From NCBI RefSeq assembly GCF_002243045.1, contig NZ_MBKP01000004.1:1-64000 (forward strand): a DNA stretch of 64,000 nt, given 5' to 3'. Source of the DNA: Methanolobus psychrotolerans. GTDB taxonomy: Archaea > Halobacteriota > Methanosarcinia > Methanosarcinales > Methanosarcinaceae. Every line of letters starts with the position of its first letter. The first letter of the stretch is position 1. The position numbers were made by a program, and so were the translations under genes. The notes under the pieces were generated by a model that was not told the origin of the DNA, did not search any database, and worked only from the letters and a program-made list of their open reading frames with translations. Shown piece by piece: positions 21,433-31,844 of this stretch.

Positions 21433-21792
21433 TCATATCTCTTTCTTGAATGAGGATTCAATTGTCCTCAACATTTTTTCCCCGGGCTCTGTAAGATAAT
21501 ATATCTGAAAATTCTTGTCCCGTCTTGAATCCACCAATTCTGCATCCTTGAGCAATTTCAGGTGATATGAGAGTGCAGAATGTTTATAATCAGTAATTTC
21601 CACTAGAACGCAGACGCACAGCTCACTAACCCGAAGGGCTTTGAGGATACGTATCCTGACAGGATCTGAAAGCACTTTAAAAAGGGAAACCAGAGTGTCA
21701 ACATTCTCTTTCATGACCTCATGGACTTTCAGAGTTGTTTCATCTGGAAGTATGTAAGGCTCCTGACATCCGTCGGTTTCCTGTATTGTCAT
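21433..21792 (-). CDS. ArsR family transcriptional regulator
   Basis: LFKVLSDPVRIRILKAL, ELCVCVLVE, SALSYHLKLLKDAELVDSRR. Confidence 0.9.
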   Translation of the reverse strand: MTIQETDGCQEPYILPDETTLKVHEVMKENVDTLVSLFKVLSDPVRIRILKALRVSELCVCVLVEITDYKHSALSYHLKLLKDAELVDSRRDKNFQIYYLTEPGEKMLRTIESSFKKEI

Positions 21793-21859
21793 CTGTTGGA
21801 TTATTAGGTTTAACGGATTAATAGGTTTTGCAATAAGATTTTGAAAACAAATAAAAAAA

Positions 21860-22267
21860 TTAGTTAACGCCTTTTTCTATAAACAGAGGTGCATACTTCT
21901 TATCTGTTAACTGGATATGTCCTACAAGCCATTCTTTAAGGAAGTTCAGTATTTCGTAGCTGACTCCAGCTTTCCCCTTCTCATATTCATCCCTGAATTT
22001 GAGCACATTTTTCACAAATTTTTCATGCTCAAGTTTGTGGTTAGAATAATCAGGATATGCAAAGCGCTGCATGTATTTCTCTTCAGTGGAAAAATGGAAT
22101 TTAGTGTATTCTGCCATTTTATTGATGATTTCCAGGGATACTTCTTTACTTTTTGCCTGTTTCATGGCTTCATGAAGATCATTGATCATTCCTACCAGGA
22201 CTTTGTGTTGGTCATCTATCTCTTTTATTTGCATACTGTATTTATCGGACCATGTAATAAGCGACAT
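21860..22267 (-). CDS. Bacteriohemerythrin
   Basis: IDDQHKVLVGMIN, KFHFSTEEKYM, HKLEHEKFV, GHIQLTDKKY. Confidence 0.92.
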   Translation of the reverse strand: MSLITWSDKYSMQIKEIDDQHKVLVGMINDLHEAMKQAKSKEVSLEIINKMAEYTKFHFSTEEKYMQRFAYPDYSNHKLEHEKFVKNVLKFRDEYEKGKAGVSYEILNFLKEWLVGHIQLTDKKYAPLFIEKGVN

Positions 22268-22364
22268 TGATTTTCACCATAATATAAAAGGCAATTAAAA
22301 TATATATATGTTAGTATATTACAGTTGTAATTTCTATCATGGTCTTGCTTTCAAGTACCATTCT

Positions 22365-25052
22365 CTAATTCCAATTTAAGTTTCTGCGACCTGTAATGTA
22401 TTTCAGACCCTCCGCGAAAAGGAATGTTGCAAAAGCAACACCAATGGGCATAATCCATTCACCCGGAGATAATGGCACCAATCCGAATGCTTCGTTCAGG
22501 CGGGGGATATACATGACTGACACAGTGGCAAAGAACGTAGCTAGCACGCCTGCTATCATGAGTCTATTGGTAAAGATGCCTATACTGATGATGGATCGCT
22601 CAAGTGACCTGAATGCCAGCGGTATGAAAAGTATCATGCTGACCACGGTTGCAAATGTTAGCGTTCTCGCCATGACAGTGTCGCCTGCCGGGTCGCTCAG
22701 GGCAAATACAAGGAAAGATGCTATTCCCATTATGAATGCCAGAGAGATTACCAGGAACAGGTTCCTTTTTTTCAGGAAATTATCATTCGGGTCCCGTGGA
22801 GGCTTTTTCATGATTCCGTCTTCAGAAGGGTCCAGTCCAAGTGAGATTGCAGGCATTATTTCGTTGAACATATTGATAAAAAGTATCTGTAGTGCCAGCA
22901 GCGGGATGAGGTCAAAACCAAGAAGGCTGATGCCCGCCATAATAAGTATGATCAGGGTAAAGTTCCTTGATATAAGGTATGTTATGAACTTCTCTATATT
23001 ATTGTAGATTGTTCTCCCACCTTTCACCGCTTCCACGATTGTGGCAAAATTATCGTCCTGCAGGATCATTACACTTGATTCCTTTGCAACATCAGTACCT
23101 TTGATTCCCATAGCAATACCGATGTCTGCTTTTTTAAGTGCAGGCGCATCATTGACACCATCCCCTGTCATGGCAACAATATGTCCTTTTCTCTGCAGGG
23201 CATCAACGATCCTGAGCTTCTGCTCCGGCATTGTCCTTGCATACACTCTGATGTTTTCCGCAACGATTGAAAACTCTTCATCACTCAACTCGTTAAGCTC
23301 ATCTCCCGTGACTGCACAGTCGGCTGCTATACGTTGCAGTTTTTCATCTTCATAAACTCCGCATCCCTTTTTTTCCTCAAAAAGTCCGATGCTCCTGGCT
23401 ATAGCTTTTGCAGTTTCCTGATTATCTCCTGTTATCATAATAACCTGGATACCGGCTTCTTTGCACATTTCCATAGCACCTTTTACCTCTTCACGCGGAG
23501 GGTCTATCATGGCAACAAGCCCGAGGAAAGTCATATCTTTCTCAAATTCCCCGTCCAGTTCCTCTCCTGGACTTTCTTTGCATGCAACTGCCAGCACGCG
23601 ATATGCCGAACTTGCAAATTCGAGGTTCTGTTCCAGTATTGTTTCCATGTCCTGCTGGTTCATGGCGTATAACTTACCTTTATTTTCAATATTGCTGCAT
23701 TTGGGAAGTACAAATTCAGGCGCTCCCTTTGTGAATGATATCATTCCATTTCCTGTTCTATGGACTGTTGTCATGAGTTTTCTTTCGGATGTGAAAACAA
23801 TCTCCTCGATCATCTCATAGTTCTTTGCCAGTTCATCTTTCCACAGTTCTCCCTTTGCAGCGGCAACAGTAAGTGCTATTTCTGTAGGGTCGCCGATAAC
23901 TTCCCATTTATCCTGTCTCTTTTCTATGGCAGAGTTGTTGCACATGGCAATGGAAGTTAGCAATTTGACAGAGGTAGGGTCACTTGTCACATCGATGGCA
24001 TCACCTCCTTTCAGGAACTCTCCTTTTGGCACGTACCCTGCACCAGTCAGTTCAAGCACGTTTCCGCTGACCAGTATTTTTTCCACGGTCATCTCGTTCT
24101 TGGTGAGGGTGCCTGTTTTGTCTGTGCATATGACTGTTGTGGATCCAAGGGTTTCAACAGCAAGCATCTTCCTTATAATGGCATTATGTCCTGCCATTTT
24201 CTTCATGCCGTATGCAAGGGTTATTGTAAGTGTAAGGGGCAACCCTTCGGGCACTGCTGCCACTGCGAGTGCAAGTGAGATTAGCAGCATATCTGCAAGT
24301 GGGGCGCCTATGGCAATACCTATGGCAAAAGTAATTGCAGAGGCAAATATTGCAAGTACTGCGAGGATAAGGGATAGTTTTGTTATCTTGATCTGTAAGG
24401 GAGTATCTTCCTCTTTTGTCTGTATAAGACTGGCTATCTGGCCAATCTTTGTCTGCATTCCTGTTGCATTTACCACTGCCTTGCATTTTCCGTGTACCAG
24501 TTGGGTACCGGCAAAGATATTCTCACTTTTGGCTTTACCGACAGGAACGCTTTCCCCTGTCAGGGCGGATTCATCTATTCTCAGGGCAACAACTTCAAAA
24601 ACGACGGCGTCTGCAGGGATTTTGTCCCCTGTTTCAAGGACAAGCACATCACCGGGAACGATCTCCTCGGTGAGTATTTTCCTAAGTTTACGATCCCTGA
24701 TTACAGTTGTTTCGGGCTGTACTATACTCTTGAGAGCTTCCATTGCCTTTTCAGCCCTGTACTCCTGAATAAAACCAAGTACAATAACAACGGTAATTGT
24801 GAACATTATCACCCAGAAATCAATCACTTCGCCTATTAGCAGGGAAATAACGGCAGCAGCTACAAGTACCCAGACTATCAGGTTCATGAACTGGCTGGCA
24901 AAGACCTTCAAAGCAGTAGTTTTCTTTTTCTCTTCAAGTTCGTTCTTTCCATACTTCTGCAACCTTTCAAAGGCTTCCTGCATGGAAAGCCCGGTTTCGG
25001 AACTCTGGAGGTCCTTGAATATATTCTCGATTTCCGTGGGTGCTTTTCCCAT
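22365..25052 (-). CDS. P-type cation-transporting ATPase (Ca2+-ATPase-like, P2)
   Basis: VICTDKTGTLTKNEMT, AVPEGLPLTLTITLA, VAMTGDGVNDAPALKKADIGIAMG. Confidence 0.92.
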   Translation of the reverse strand: MGKAPTEIENIFKDLQSSETGLSMQEAFERLQKYGKNELEEKKKTTALKVFASQFMNLIVWVLVAAAVISLLIGEVIDFWVIMFTITVVIVLGFIQEYRAEKAMEALKSIVQPETTVIRDRKLRKILTEEIVPGDVLVLETGDKIPADAVVFEVVALRIDESALTGESVPVGKAKSENIFAGTQLVHGKCKAVVNATGMQTKIGQIASLIQTKEEDTPLQIKITKLSLILAVLAIFASAITFAIGIAIGAPLADMLLISLALAVAAVPEGLPLTLTITLAYGMKKMAGHNAIIRKMLAVETLGSTTVICTDKTGTLTKNEMTVEKILVSGNVLELTGAGYVPKGEFLKGGDAIDVTSDPTSVKLLTSIAMCNNSAIEKRQDKWEVIGDPTEIALTVAAAKGELWKDELAKNYEMIEEIVFTSERKLMTTVHRTGNGMISFTKGAPEFVLPKCSNIENKGKLYAMNQQDMETILEQNLEFASSAYRVLAVACKESPGEELDGEFEKDMTFLGLVAMIDPPREEVKGAMEMCKEAGIQVIMITGDNQETAKAIARSIGLFEEKKGCGVYEDEKLQRIAADCAVTGDELNELSDEEFSIVAENIRVYARTMPEQKLRIVDALQRKGHIVAMTGDGVNDAPALKKADIGIAMGIKGTDVAKESSVMILQDDNFATIVEAVKGGRTIYNNIEKFITYLISRNFTLIILIMAGISLLGFDLIPLLALQILFINMFNEIMPAISLGLDPSEDGIMKKPPRDPNDNFLKKRNLFLVISLAFIMGIASFLVFALSDPAGDTVMARTLTFATVVSMILFIPLAFRSLERSIISIGIFTNRLMIAGVLATFFATVSVMYIPRLNEAFGLVPLSPGEWIMPIGVAFATFLFAEGLKYITGRRNLNWN

Positions 25053-25093
25053 TCTATTTACTCCCTGTGTGCTTTTCTGTATAATAGGATACT

Positions 25094-26038
25094 TTATACT
25101 ATAATTGTTACTGGCGATATATCCTTTTGAAACCTGGCAAAATCGTGGGATATATAGTTCTCATTGCTCATGCATACGTGAGATGAGAAATCAATCGCTT
25201 TTCCGATAATCTCATCCCATACCTGCTCAGTAATATTTTCCAGATTCCTGTCCTTTCTTGCATGCAACATGTAGACAATGCCTGCGTTGAAACTGTCTCC
25301 TGCACCCACTGTGCTGATAGTTTCTATTGCAGGGACTTTGTAGTATTTTGAACATGAAGGTGTCTTCAGATACACGCCATCGGAACTTGCGGTATATATA
25401 AGGTAATCACAGCCATTCTCTTTTATGAACCCGTATGCTTCCTCTGAGCTTCTGCAACCCTGTATCATTCTCATATCCTCATCTGAAGCTCTTACAATAT
25501 TTGAGTATGCTATGTTTTCGAATATCATGGATCTTATTTCCTCTATCCTAAAAAGTTGTGATGACCGGAAATTTGGGTCATACAGGACAGTGGAGCCGGC
25601 ATTCTTTGCAGCATTGATTAATTCTTCCAGCTTAGTCCTGGCTTCCTTTGTAACAGACAGGATGGAGCCAAACATTACAATGTCATCCGGAGAAAAGCAT
25701 GGGATATCTATTAGAAGGCGCTTTTTTGGAAACTTTTCGTAGAACTCATAGGTAGCATCATTCCTGTTGTCTAAAAAAGCAAGTGATAAAGGCGAGTTTC
25801 CGTCGTACAGGCAGAGATAATCGGTGGATACTTTGTTATCCCTGAGAAATTCAAATATAATATTTCCTATATTGTCACGGCCAAACTCACTTATAAGTGA
25901 AACCGGAACACCTGACCGTCCAAGTGAGATAGAACTATTGAGCATAGCTCCGCCCGGGCAGGCAGAAATAGGTTTCCCTTTAGTGAATATTATATCGTAG
26001 AAAGTTTCGCTTATTGCAAAAACGCGGGATATGCTCAC
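25094..26038 (-). CDS. PfkB family carbohydrate kinase
   Basis: CPGGAMLNSSISLGRSG, VLYDPNFRSSQ, STVGAGDSFNAGIVYML. Confidence 0.88.
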   Translation of the reverse strand: MSISRVFAISETFYDIIFTKGKPISACPGGAMLNSSISLGRSGVPVSLISEFGRDNIGNIIFEFLRDNKVSTDYLCLYDGNSPLSLAFLDNRNDATYEFYEKFPKKRLLIDIPCFSPDDIVMFGSILSVTKEARTKLEELINAAKNAGSTVLYDPNFRSSQLFRIEEIRSMIFENIAYSNIVRASDEDMRMIQGCRSSEEAYGFIKENGCDYLIYTASSDGVYLKTPSCSKYYKVPAIETISTVGAGDSFNAGIVYMLHARKDRNLENITEQVWDEIIGKAIDFSSHVCMSNENYISHDFARFQKDISPVTIIV

Positions 26039-26055
26039 ACCTGCCTTATTTCAGG

Positions 26056-26544
26056 TCATTGGTTATCGGTTATATCTTCCAGAACTCCCTGATAGTATAT
26101 GACCTTTCCATTCTCATCTCTCATAATAGCGGTTCTGTCCTCTACTATCCGCACATGCCCTTTTTTCGTTCTGAACCGATATGTCTGCCTGAGGTCATTC
26201 GCGCCTTCCAATGCATTCTCGATAAGTTCCAGGTGTATGCGGTCAGCATCATCGGGGTGTATAAGGTCTTTGAATGTAACTTTGCCGGAAGTGAAGTCTT
26301 CAACCTTATATCCAAGAGCTTCTATTCCTGTAGAAATGAATTCAAACGGTGCATCTTCCTTCGGGCTGCGCAGGAATGCTATCATTCCGCTGTTGTTCAC
26401 CAATCCCTCAAGGGCTTTAATACGAAGCTCCATCTTTTTGTCCATATCTATTGATTCGGTATTGCATTCCACAATTTCCGGATTTGTGTCTTCTTCCAGG
26501 CTATCTTCTTTTCTGTCATTATTGGAAAACTTACAAAATCCCAT
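26056..26544 (-). CDS. PAS domain protein
   Basis: FISTGIEALGYKVEDFTSGKVTFKDLIHPDDADRI...YRFRTKKGHVRIVEDRTAIMRDENG. Confidence 0.85.
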   Translation of the reverse strand: MGFCKFSNNDRKEDSLEEDTNPEIVECNTESIDMDKKMELRIKALEGLVNNSGMIAFLRSPKEDAPFEFISTGIEALGYKVEDFTSGKVTFKDLIHPDDADRIHLELIENALEGANDLRQTYRFRTKKGHVRIVEDRTAIMRDENGKVIYYQGVLEDITDNQ

Positions 26545-26642
26545 ATTATTAGTTATAATACTCCCTCCTTTACCAAAAGATGGTCCTTATTAATCATCTA
26601 ATTCAATAATTTAAGTAAATTGTTGTCCCGGATATTTGCCTA

Positions 26643-27812
26643 CTAAGATGCTATTAATCCTTTTTCTTTGTATCTGATGGACATTTCCAGTAGTATGGGG
26701 GAAATAATGATTGAAATGACAACCATCAATACAATGGCAGAGAATACTTCATTGCTGATTATCTCAAGTTCTTTTCCTATGGCTATGACCACAAGTTCAA
26801 CTCCTGCACGCGGCATCATGCCTATTCCAAATATCAGGCTATCCTTTGTAGTAAAACCTGCCAGTTTAGTACCAATGAATCCTCCTATCAGTTTTCCAGA
26901 AAGGGCAAATATGATAACAAGGATAGTAAAAGTCCCTGCTGTGAATAATACTTCGGTTTTCATCGAAAGCCCGATGAAAGCAAAGAACATGGGTGTAAAA
27001 AATCCATAGGCAATACCACTAACCTTTTTCTGTACGGTCTCTATCTTTGCAAGCGGCAGGTCTGAGAGGATTATCCCGCCAAAAAAAGCACCAATGACGG
27101 CATGCAGCCCAAAGACCTCGGCCAGGTATGCCGAGAACAGTGCAATGAGTAGCACAAAAGAGAACAGTGATTCTTTTGTGTGCATTTTTTGAATGTACTT
27201 AAAAAGAAAGGGAAATATCTTCCATCCCAAAAAGCCCATGATAAGTATGAACACCACTATCTGCCCTAGGGTCAAGAGTATCTGAATACCCGACGGGAAC
27301 TGGCTGATTGTTGCAACGGATATTACAATGGATAACAGGAATATGCCAATAATATCATCGAATACTGCTGATGTCAGCATCATTGAACCTGGTTTACTTG
27401 ATAGGTAATCAGTATCTATCAACGTTTTAACTACAACACTGATGCTTGTAGGACTGAAGGCAACAGCCATGAAAAGGCTCTCTGCAAACCCAAAACCAAA
27501 CATTTCCCCGAGCATGAATCCCAAGCCAAATGCAACAATTATTTGTGATGCTGTAGGAATAAGTGCACTTGTTGATGCAGCTTTCAGGTCTTTTACATGA
27601 ACTTCTTTGTAACCTGCAGTAAATAGCAGGAATATAGCTCCCAGTTCGGCAAAGAATGAAAAAGTCTCAATATCAGCAGGCTTTAAAACAAGTGCAAAGA
27701 TAAACCCGGCCCCTATCTCTCCAACGATACCGGGCAGCCCAAGTCTTTCACCAAATTCACTGAAGATCCTTGCCAAAAACAGTATGACCATTATCTGGAG
27801 AAGAGTTTCCAT
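26643..27812 (-). CDS. CPA2-family cation:proton antiporter
   Basis: LPGIVGEIGAGFIFALVL, multiple TM segments, FSPTSISVVVKTL. Confidence 0.88.
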   Translation of the reverse strand: METLLQIMVILFLARIFSEFGERLGLPGIVGEIGAGFIFALVLKPADIETFSFFAELGAIFLLFTAGYKEVHVKDLKAASTSALIPTASQIIVAFGLGFMLGEMFGFGFAESLFMAVAFSPTSISVVVKTLIDTDYLSSKPGSMMLTSAVFDDIIGIFLLSIVISVATISQFPSGIQILLTLGQIVVFILIMGFLGWKIFPFLFKYIQKMHTKESLFSFVLLIALFSAYLAEVFGLHAVIGAFFGGIILSDLPLAKIETVQKKVSGIAYGFFTPMFFAFIGLSMKTEVLFTAGTFTILVIIFALSGKLIGGFIGTKLAGFTTKDSLIFGIGMMPRAGVELVVIAIGKELEIISNEVFSAIVLMVVISIIISPILLEMSIRYKEKGLIAS

Positions 27813-27815
27813 TGG

Positions 27816-28403
27816 TCATTTTCCCCGTAATTCGTATATCTTTTTAATGATGTCTGATTTTGAAACGACACCAAGCAGTTTTTTATCGTGAACAACACAT
27901 AAGCGGTCAATATGGTGTTTTATCATGAGGTCCGCTGCATCACAGAGGCTGGCATCATGGAAAATTGTGACCGGGTGATGCACCATAAGGGTGGCTGCTT
28001 CTTCACTCAATGCCTTTATGGCCATCAAATGGGTATGGTGGTCTCGGTGGCTTCTTTCAAAAAAGAGTAATTCAAGTATGGTGTCCTGGTCGATAACACC
28101 AACCAGTTCCCCATCTGAATTCAGGACGGGGAAACTGTGGTAAGGTGTCCTTGCCATGAGTTCAATGATAGCTTCAATAGGTTCATCATCCTTTATGATA
28201 GTGGCCTCTTTTGACATTATCTGGCTGATCTTTATGTCCGCGCAGATATCGGATAATCTGTTCCTGTCTCTTGGACTATCTCCAGTGTCTTTTTCATTTT
28301 CTGTTTTTTCCAGGTTTTCCTCTTCCGCTGTCATATGAATTAGGATATTAGATATGGAAAAAAGATTATCAGGAGTATTTACAACTCCATTTTCACCAAT
28401 CAA
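27816..28403 (-). CDS. CBS domain pair protein
   Basis: ISQIMSKEATIIKDDEPIEAIIELM... MVHHPVTIFHDASLCDAADLMIKHHIDRLCVV. Confidence 0.88.
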   Translation of the reverse strand: MIGENGVVNTPDNLFSISNILIHMTAEEENLEKTENEKDTGDSPRDRNRLSDICADIKISQIMSKEATIIKDDEPIEAIIELMARTPYHSFPVLNSDGELVGVIDQDTILELLFFERSHRDHHTHLMAIKALSEEAATLMVHHPVTIFHDASLCDAADLMIKHHIDRLCVVHDKKLLGVVSKSDIIKKIYELRGK

Positions 28404-28418
28404 AAAGAATATTTTAAG

Positions 28419-28694
28419 TTACTTTATGTAAAGTCCGCATTTGCATGCGCCACGCATTTCAACATCTCTGGCTCTTGCAGCACACGGACAGATAATCTTT
28501 TTATCCTGTTCCTTGTCTCCGGTTCTTTTCTGGCAGAAGCAGTACCATTCACCATACTGTTTCTTATTGTTGCAAATGCCCTTTACGGCAGTTGTGATAA
28601 CATCCCAGTCAGTATTGAGTTTGTATCCGGTCGTTTCCGCATTTTTCTTTGACCTGTCATAGAATTCGGCTTCTAGATCATTTTCGAATCTCAT
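28419..28694 (-). CDS. Ferredoxin:thioredoxin reductase catalytic subunit-like protein
   Basis: WYCFCQKRTG, IICPCAARARDVEMRGACKCGLYI. Confidence 0.85.
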   Translation of the reverse strand: MRFENDLEAEFYDRSKKNAETTGYKLNTDWDVITTAVKGICNNKKQYGEWYCFCQKRTGDKEQDKKIICPCAARARDVEMRGACKCGLYIK

Positions 28695-28739
28695 TTTAAC
28701 ACTCTCGGTATTTTCATATCAACATTAATTTCCATTAAT

Positions 28740-29957
28740 TTAATATTTTGCATTCTCTTTAGCCATTTCACCAAGCTTGTAGCCGATATCACGGCAAGCT
28801 TTTTTATCTTCTTCATAAGGTCTGAATTTAACCTGCATACTTTCCATGGCAAGTTCGAATTTTCCGCTTTCCAGCTCCTTCTCCATTCCCTTTACAGCCC
28901 CGCCGCCCCATCCGTAAGAGCCGAACAGGAAGTATTTCTTGCCTTTGGGTCGCAGTCCTTTCATATAACTGAGAAATCCGGACACGGTAAAGAACATTCC
29001 GTTGTTCATTGTGGGTGAGCCTATCGCAACGACCGGTGCATCCATGAGTTCTTTCATGGTCATGCTCCAGTCGTTCTTACGCAGGTGCCTCAGACGCACT
29101 TCTACCCCTGTTGCTCTTGCCCCTTCAACTATCTCCATAGCCATTTTCTCAGTGCTTCCCCACATGGTGTCATAGATAACAAGCACTTTCGGGACAGTAT
29201 CTCCCCTTGCCCACTTTTCATATGCTTCCACAATTTCCTGTATACTCTTTCTCCAGATCACTCCATGTGCTGGGGCTATCATTTGAGGGTTGACATCAAG
29301 CTTTTTCAGCTTGTCAACATATTTGAGTACCTGTGATCCGAATGGTAACAGGATGTTAGCATAGTATATGCCCGCATCTGCCATTACATCATCAACTTCA
29401 TCATCAAAACGTTTTGAGGTTGCAATATGCTGCCCGAAAGCATCATTTGAAAAGAGAATCCTGTCCTCTTTCACATATGTCTGCATGCTGTCCGGCCAGT
29501 GCAGCATAGTGGCTTCTATGAACATTAAAGTCCTTTTACCAAGGCTCAATTCATCCCCGGTCCCAACTATTCGCAGATCCCATTTGTCAAAACCTTCCTC
29601 TTTGTAATACTCGGAAAGTCCTGTCTGTCCTTTGGATGATGCAAACAACTTTGCGTTGGGCGCAATGTCCATAATAGTTGATATGGAGCTAGAATGGTCC
29701 ATCTCAACGTGGTTGGAAATAACATAGTCTATCTTTGCTGGATCGACTATCTGTCTGATGCGTTTGAGCATCTCTTCTGCAAAAGGTGCTTTTACAGTAT
29801 CTACTAGGGCAATTTTCTCATCAACTATAAGGTATGCGTTATAACTGCCACCTTTTGGTGTTTCGTATCCGTGGAAATCACGCAGGTTCCAGTCAACTAC
29901 ACCTACCCAGTATATACCTTTGGCCAGCTCGAGTGGTTTGTAATCATCCATAAACAT
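28740..29957 (-). CDS. fprA: F420H2 oxidase / FprA-type A-type flavoprotein
   Basis: SNHVEMDHSSSI metallo-beta-lactamase, flavodoxin VLVIYDTMWGSTEKMA. Confidence 0.93.
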   Translation of the reverse strand: MFMDDYKPLELAKGIYWVGVVDWNLRDFHGYETPKGGSYNAYLIVDEKIALVDTVKAPFAEEMLKRIRQIVDPAKIDYVISNHVEMDHSSSISTIMDIAPNAKLFASSKGQTGLSEYYKEEGFDKWDLRIVGTGDELSLGKRTLMFIEATMLHWPDSMQTYVKEDRILFSNDAFGQHIATSKRFDDEVDDVMADAGIYYANILLPFGSQVLKYVDKLKKLDVNPQMIAPAHGVIWRKSIQEIVEAYEKWARGDTVPKVLVIYDTMWGSTEKMAMEIVEGARATGVEVRLRHLRKNDWSMTMKELMDAPVVAIGSPTMNNGMFFTVSGFLSYMKGLRPKGKKYFLFGSYGWGGGAVKGMEKELESGKFELAMESMQVKFRPYEEDKKACRDIGYKLGEMAKENAKY

Positions 29958-29966
29958 CCCTCTGAT

Positions 29967-30455
29967 TCATGTCTGCATTCTGAATTCAGTTGCAGCGCCA
30001 AGTAACTCGTCAATTATCATGTAATGACCTCTTTCAGCAGCAGCCACCTTCTCAAAGAATGCTCGCTGCTCATCATCCTCTGCTCTTTTTGCAAGCTCTG
30101 TATAGAAATATTCGCTCTTGTGTTCAAACCGTAAGGCTGCAAGAAGTATGCCTACTTCTTCGAGTTTCTCATCTGAGAATTCCTCGGTGAAAGATGCCTC
30201 GAATTTAGGATAAATGAATTCAACTTCCGGGATCTGCTTGCTTTCCCTATATTGCATAAGGTAACCGGAATGTTTTTTCTCTTCGTCGGCAAGGAATATG
30301 TATAATTTGCTTGCAGTCTCGTTCTTCATAACGGATGCTTTTTCGCTGTAATACTCCATCCCCTCCTCTTCAAGTTCTATTGCCAGAGCAATTGCTTGGT
30401 CTATTGATTTTAGTTTATCCAGCTCTTCTGCGATCTCGTGTAGTATATCTTTCAT
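29967..30455 (-). CDS. Ferritin-like/rubrerythrin-domain protein
   Basis: AIALAIELEEEGMEYYSEKA, EKKHSGYLMQY, EKVAAAERGHYMIID. Confidence 0.85.
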   Translation of the reverse strand: MKDILHEIAEELDKLKSIDQAIALAIELEEEGMEYYSEKASVMKNETASKLYIFLADEEKKHSGYLMQYRESKQIPEVEFIYPKFEASFTEEFSDEKLEEVGILLAALRFEHKSEYFYTELAKRAEDDEQRAFFEKVAAAERGHYMIIDELLGAATEFRMQT

Positions 30456-30727
30456 CTTAAAATCTCCTATAGAGCAATTAGTTATCATACTTAAAGTACC
30501 AACGCCCGCCTGTCGAACGAAGGCAAAACCCACTGTGTTAAATATTATTTAATTCTGGCTTAATATATCTTTCGAGCTCTGCTTCATCTTCCTGCAATTA
30601 TATTCCCATATAAAAGTTGGCAACCATCCCCTATTTAGAAAACTTTTTATTTGTAACAATACATTAATGTGCTTATATTTATCTGTCATTGGTTTTAAAA
30701 AATCATTTTTATTATAGAGGTAGTTGA

Positions 30728-31831
30728 ATGGACAAAATCAAGATCGCAATTGCAGGCATTGGTAATTGTGCAAGCTCTCTGATTCAAGGCATTGAATATT
30801 ACAAAAACAAAGAGGAAAAAGATGCAGTAGGTCTTATGCACTGGGATATTGGTGGGTACAGGCCATTTGACATTGAAGTAGTTGCTGCCTTTGATATTGA
30901 CGAAAGGAAAGTTGGAAGGGATGTTTCGGAGGCCATTTTTGCACCACCTAACTGTACGGCGGTATTTTGCCATGAGGTGCCTAAAACCGGTGCAATCGTC
31001 AAAATGGGGTGTATTCTTGACGGTGTTTCTGAACATATGCTAAATTACAGCGATAACCGGAGATTTATTCCTTCCACTGAAAAGGAAGCCAACAAAGAAT
31101 TTGTAGTGAATGAATTGAAGGAGTCAGGTGCAGATGTATTACTTAATTATCTTCCTGTAGGCTCTGAACAAGCCACCTGTTTCTATGCTGAATGTGCCCT
31201 TGATGCAGGAGTTGCATACATTAACAATATGCCTGTTTTCATCGTAAGCAATCCAGAATGGGCTGAGAAATTCAAGAAAAAAGGTATTCCCATAATAGGT
31301 GATGACATAAAGGCTCAGCTTGGTGCAACTATCACCCACAGGACCCTTGTAGACCTCTTCCGCAAACGTGGTGTCAAACTCGAGAGGACATACCAGCTTA
31401 ACACGGGGGGAAACACTGACTTCCTTAACATGCTTAACAGGAGCAGGCTTGCTTCAAAGAAGGAGTCAAAGACCGAAGCGGTCCAGTCCGTAGCTGGTCA
31501 GAGAATGGACGATGACAACATCCACGTCGGTCCTAGTGACTACGTGCCATGGCAGAACGATAACAAAGTCTGCTTCCTTCGAATGGAAGGTAAGCTTTTC
31601 GGCGATGTGCCTATGAACCTGGAGCTTCGTCTCTCAGTAGAGGATTCTCCAAACTCCGCTGGCGTGGTCATTGATGCTATCCGGTGCTGTAAGATTGCCC
31701 TTGAAAGGGGTATCGGTGGCATTTTGTACTCTCCGTCATCCTATTTCATGAAGCATCCCCCAAAGCAGTTCACAGATGATGAAGCCTATGTGATGACAGA
31801 TGAGTTCATCAGAGGCCTGCGCGATAATTGA
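30728..31831 (+). CDS. myo-inositol-1-phosphate synthase
   Basis: IAIAGIGNCASSLIQGIEYY, GDDIKAQLGATITHRTLVDLF, NTGGNTDFLNML. Confidence 0.93.
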   Translation: MDKIKIAIAGIGNCASSLIQGIEYYKNKEEKDAVGLMHWDIGGYRPFDIEVVAAFDIDERKVGRDVSEAIFAPPNCTAVFCHEVPKTGAIVKMGCILDGVSEHMLNYSDNRRFIPSTEKEANKEFVVNELKESGADVLLNYLPVGSEQATCFYAECALDAGVAYINNMPVFIVSNPEWAEKFKKKGIPIIGDDIKAQLGATITHRTLVDLFRKRGVKLERTYQLNTGGNTDFLNMLNRSRLASKKESKTEAVQSVAGQRMDDDNIHVGPSDYVPWQNDNKVCFLRMEGKLFGDVPMNLELRLSVEDSPNSAGVVIDAIRCCKIALERGIGGILYSPSSYFMKHPPKQFTDDEAYVMTDEFIRGLRDN

Positions 31832-31844
31832 ACCGGAATTATAC

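Noticed and set aside
23926-24768. 280-aa plus-strand ORF
   Set aside because: Antisense to the P-type ATPase, whose motifs are clear on the minus strand
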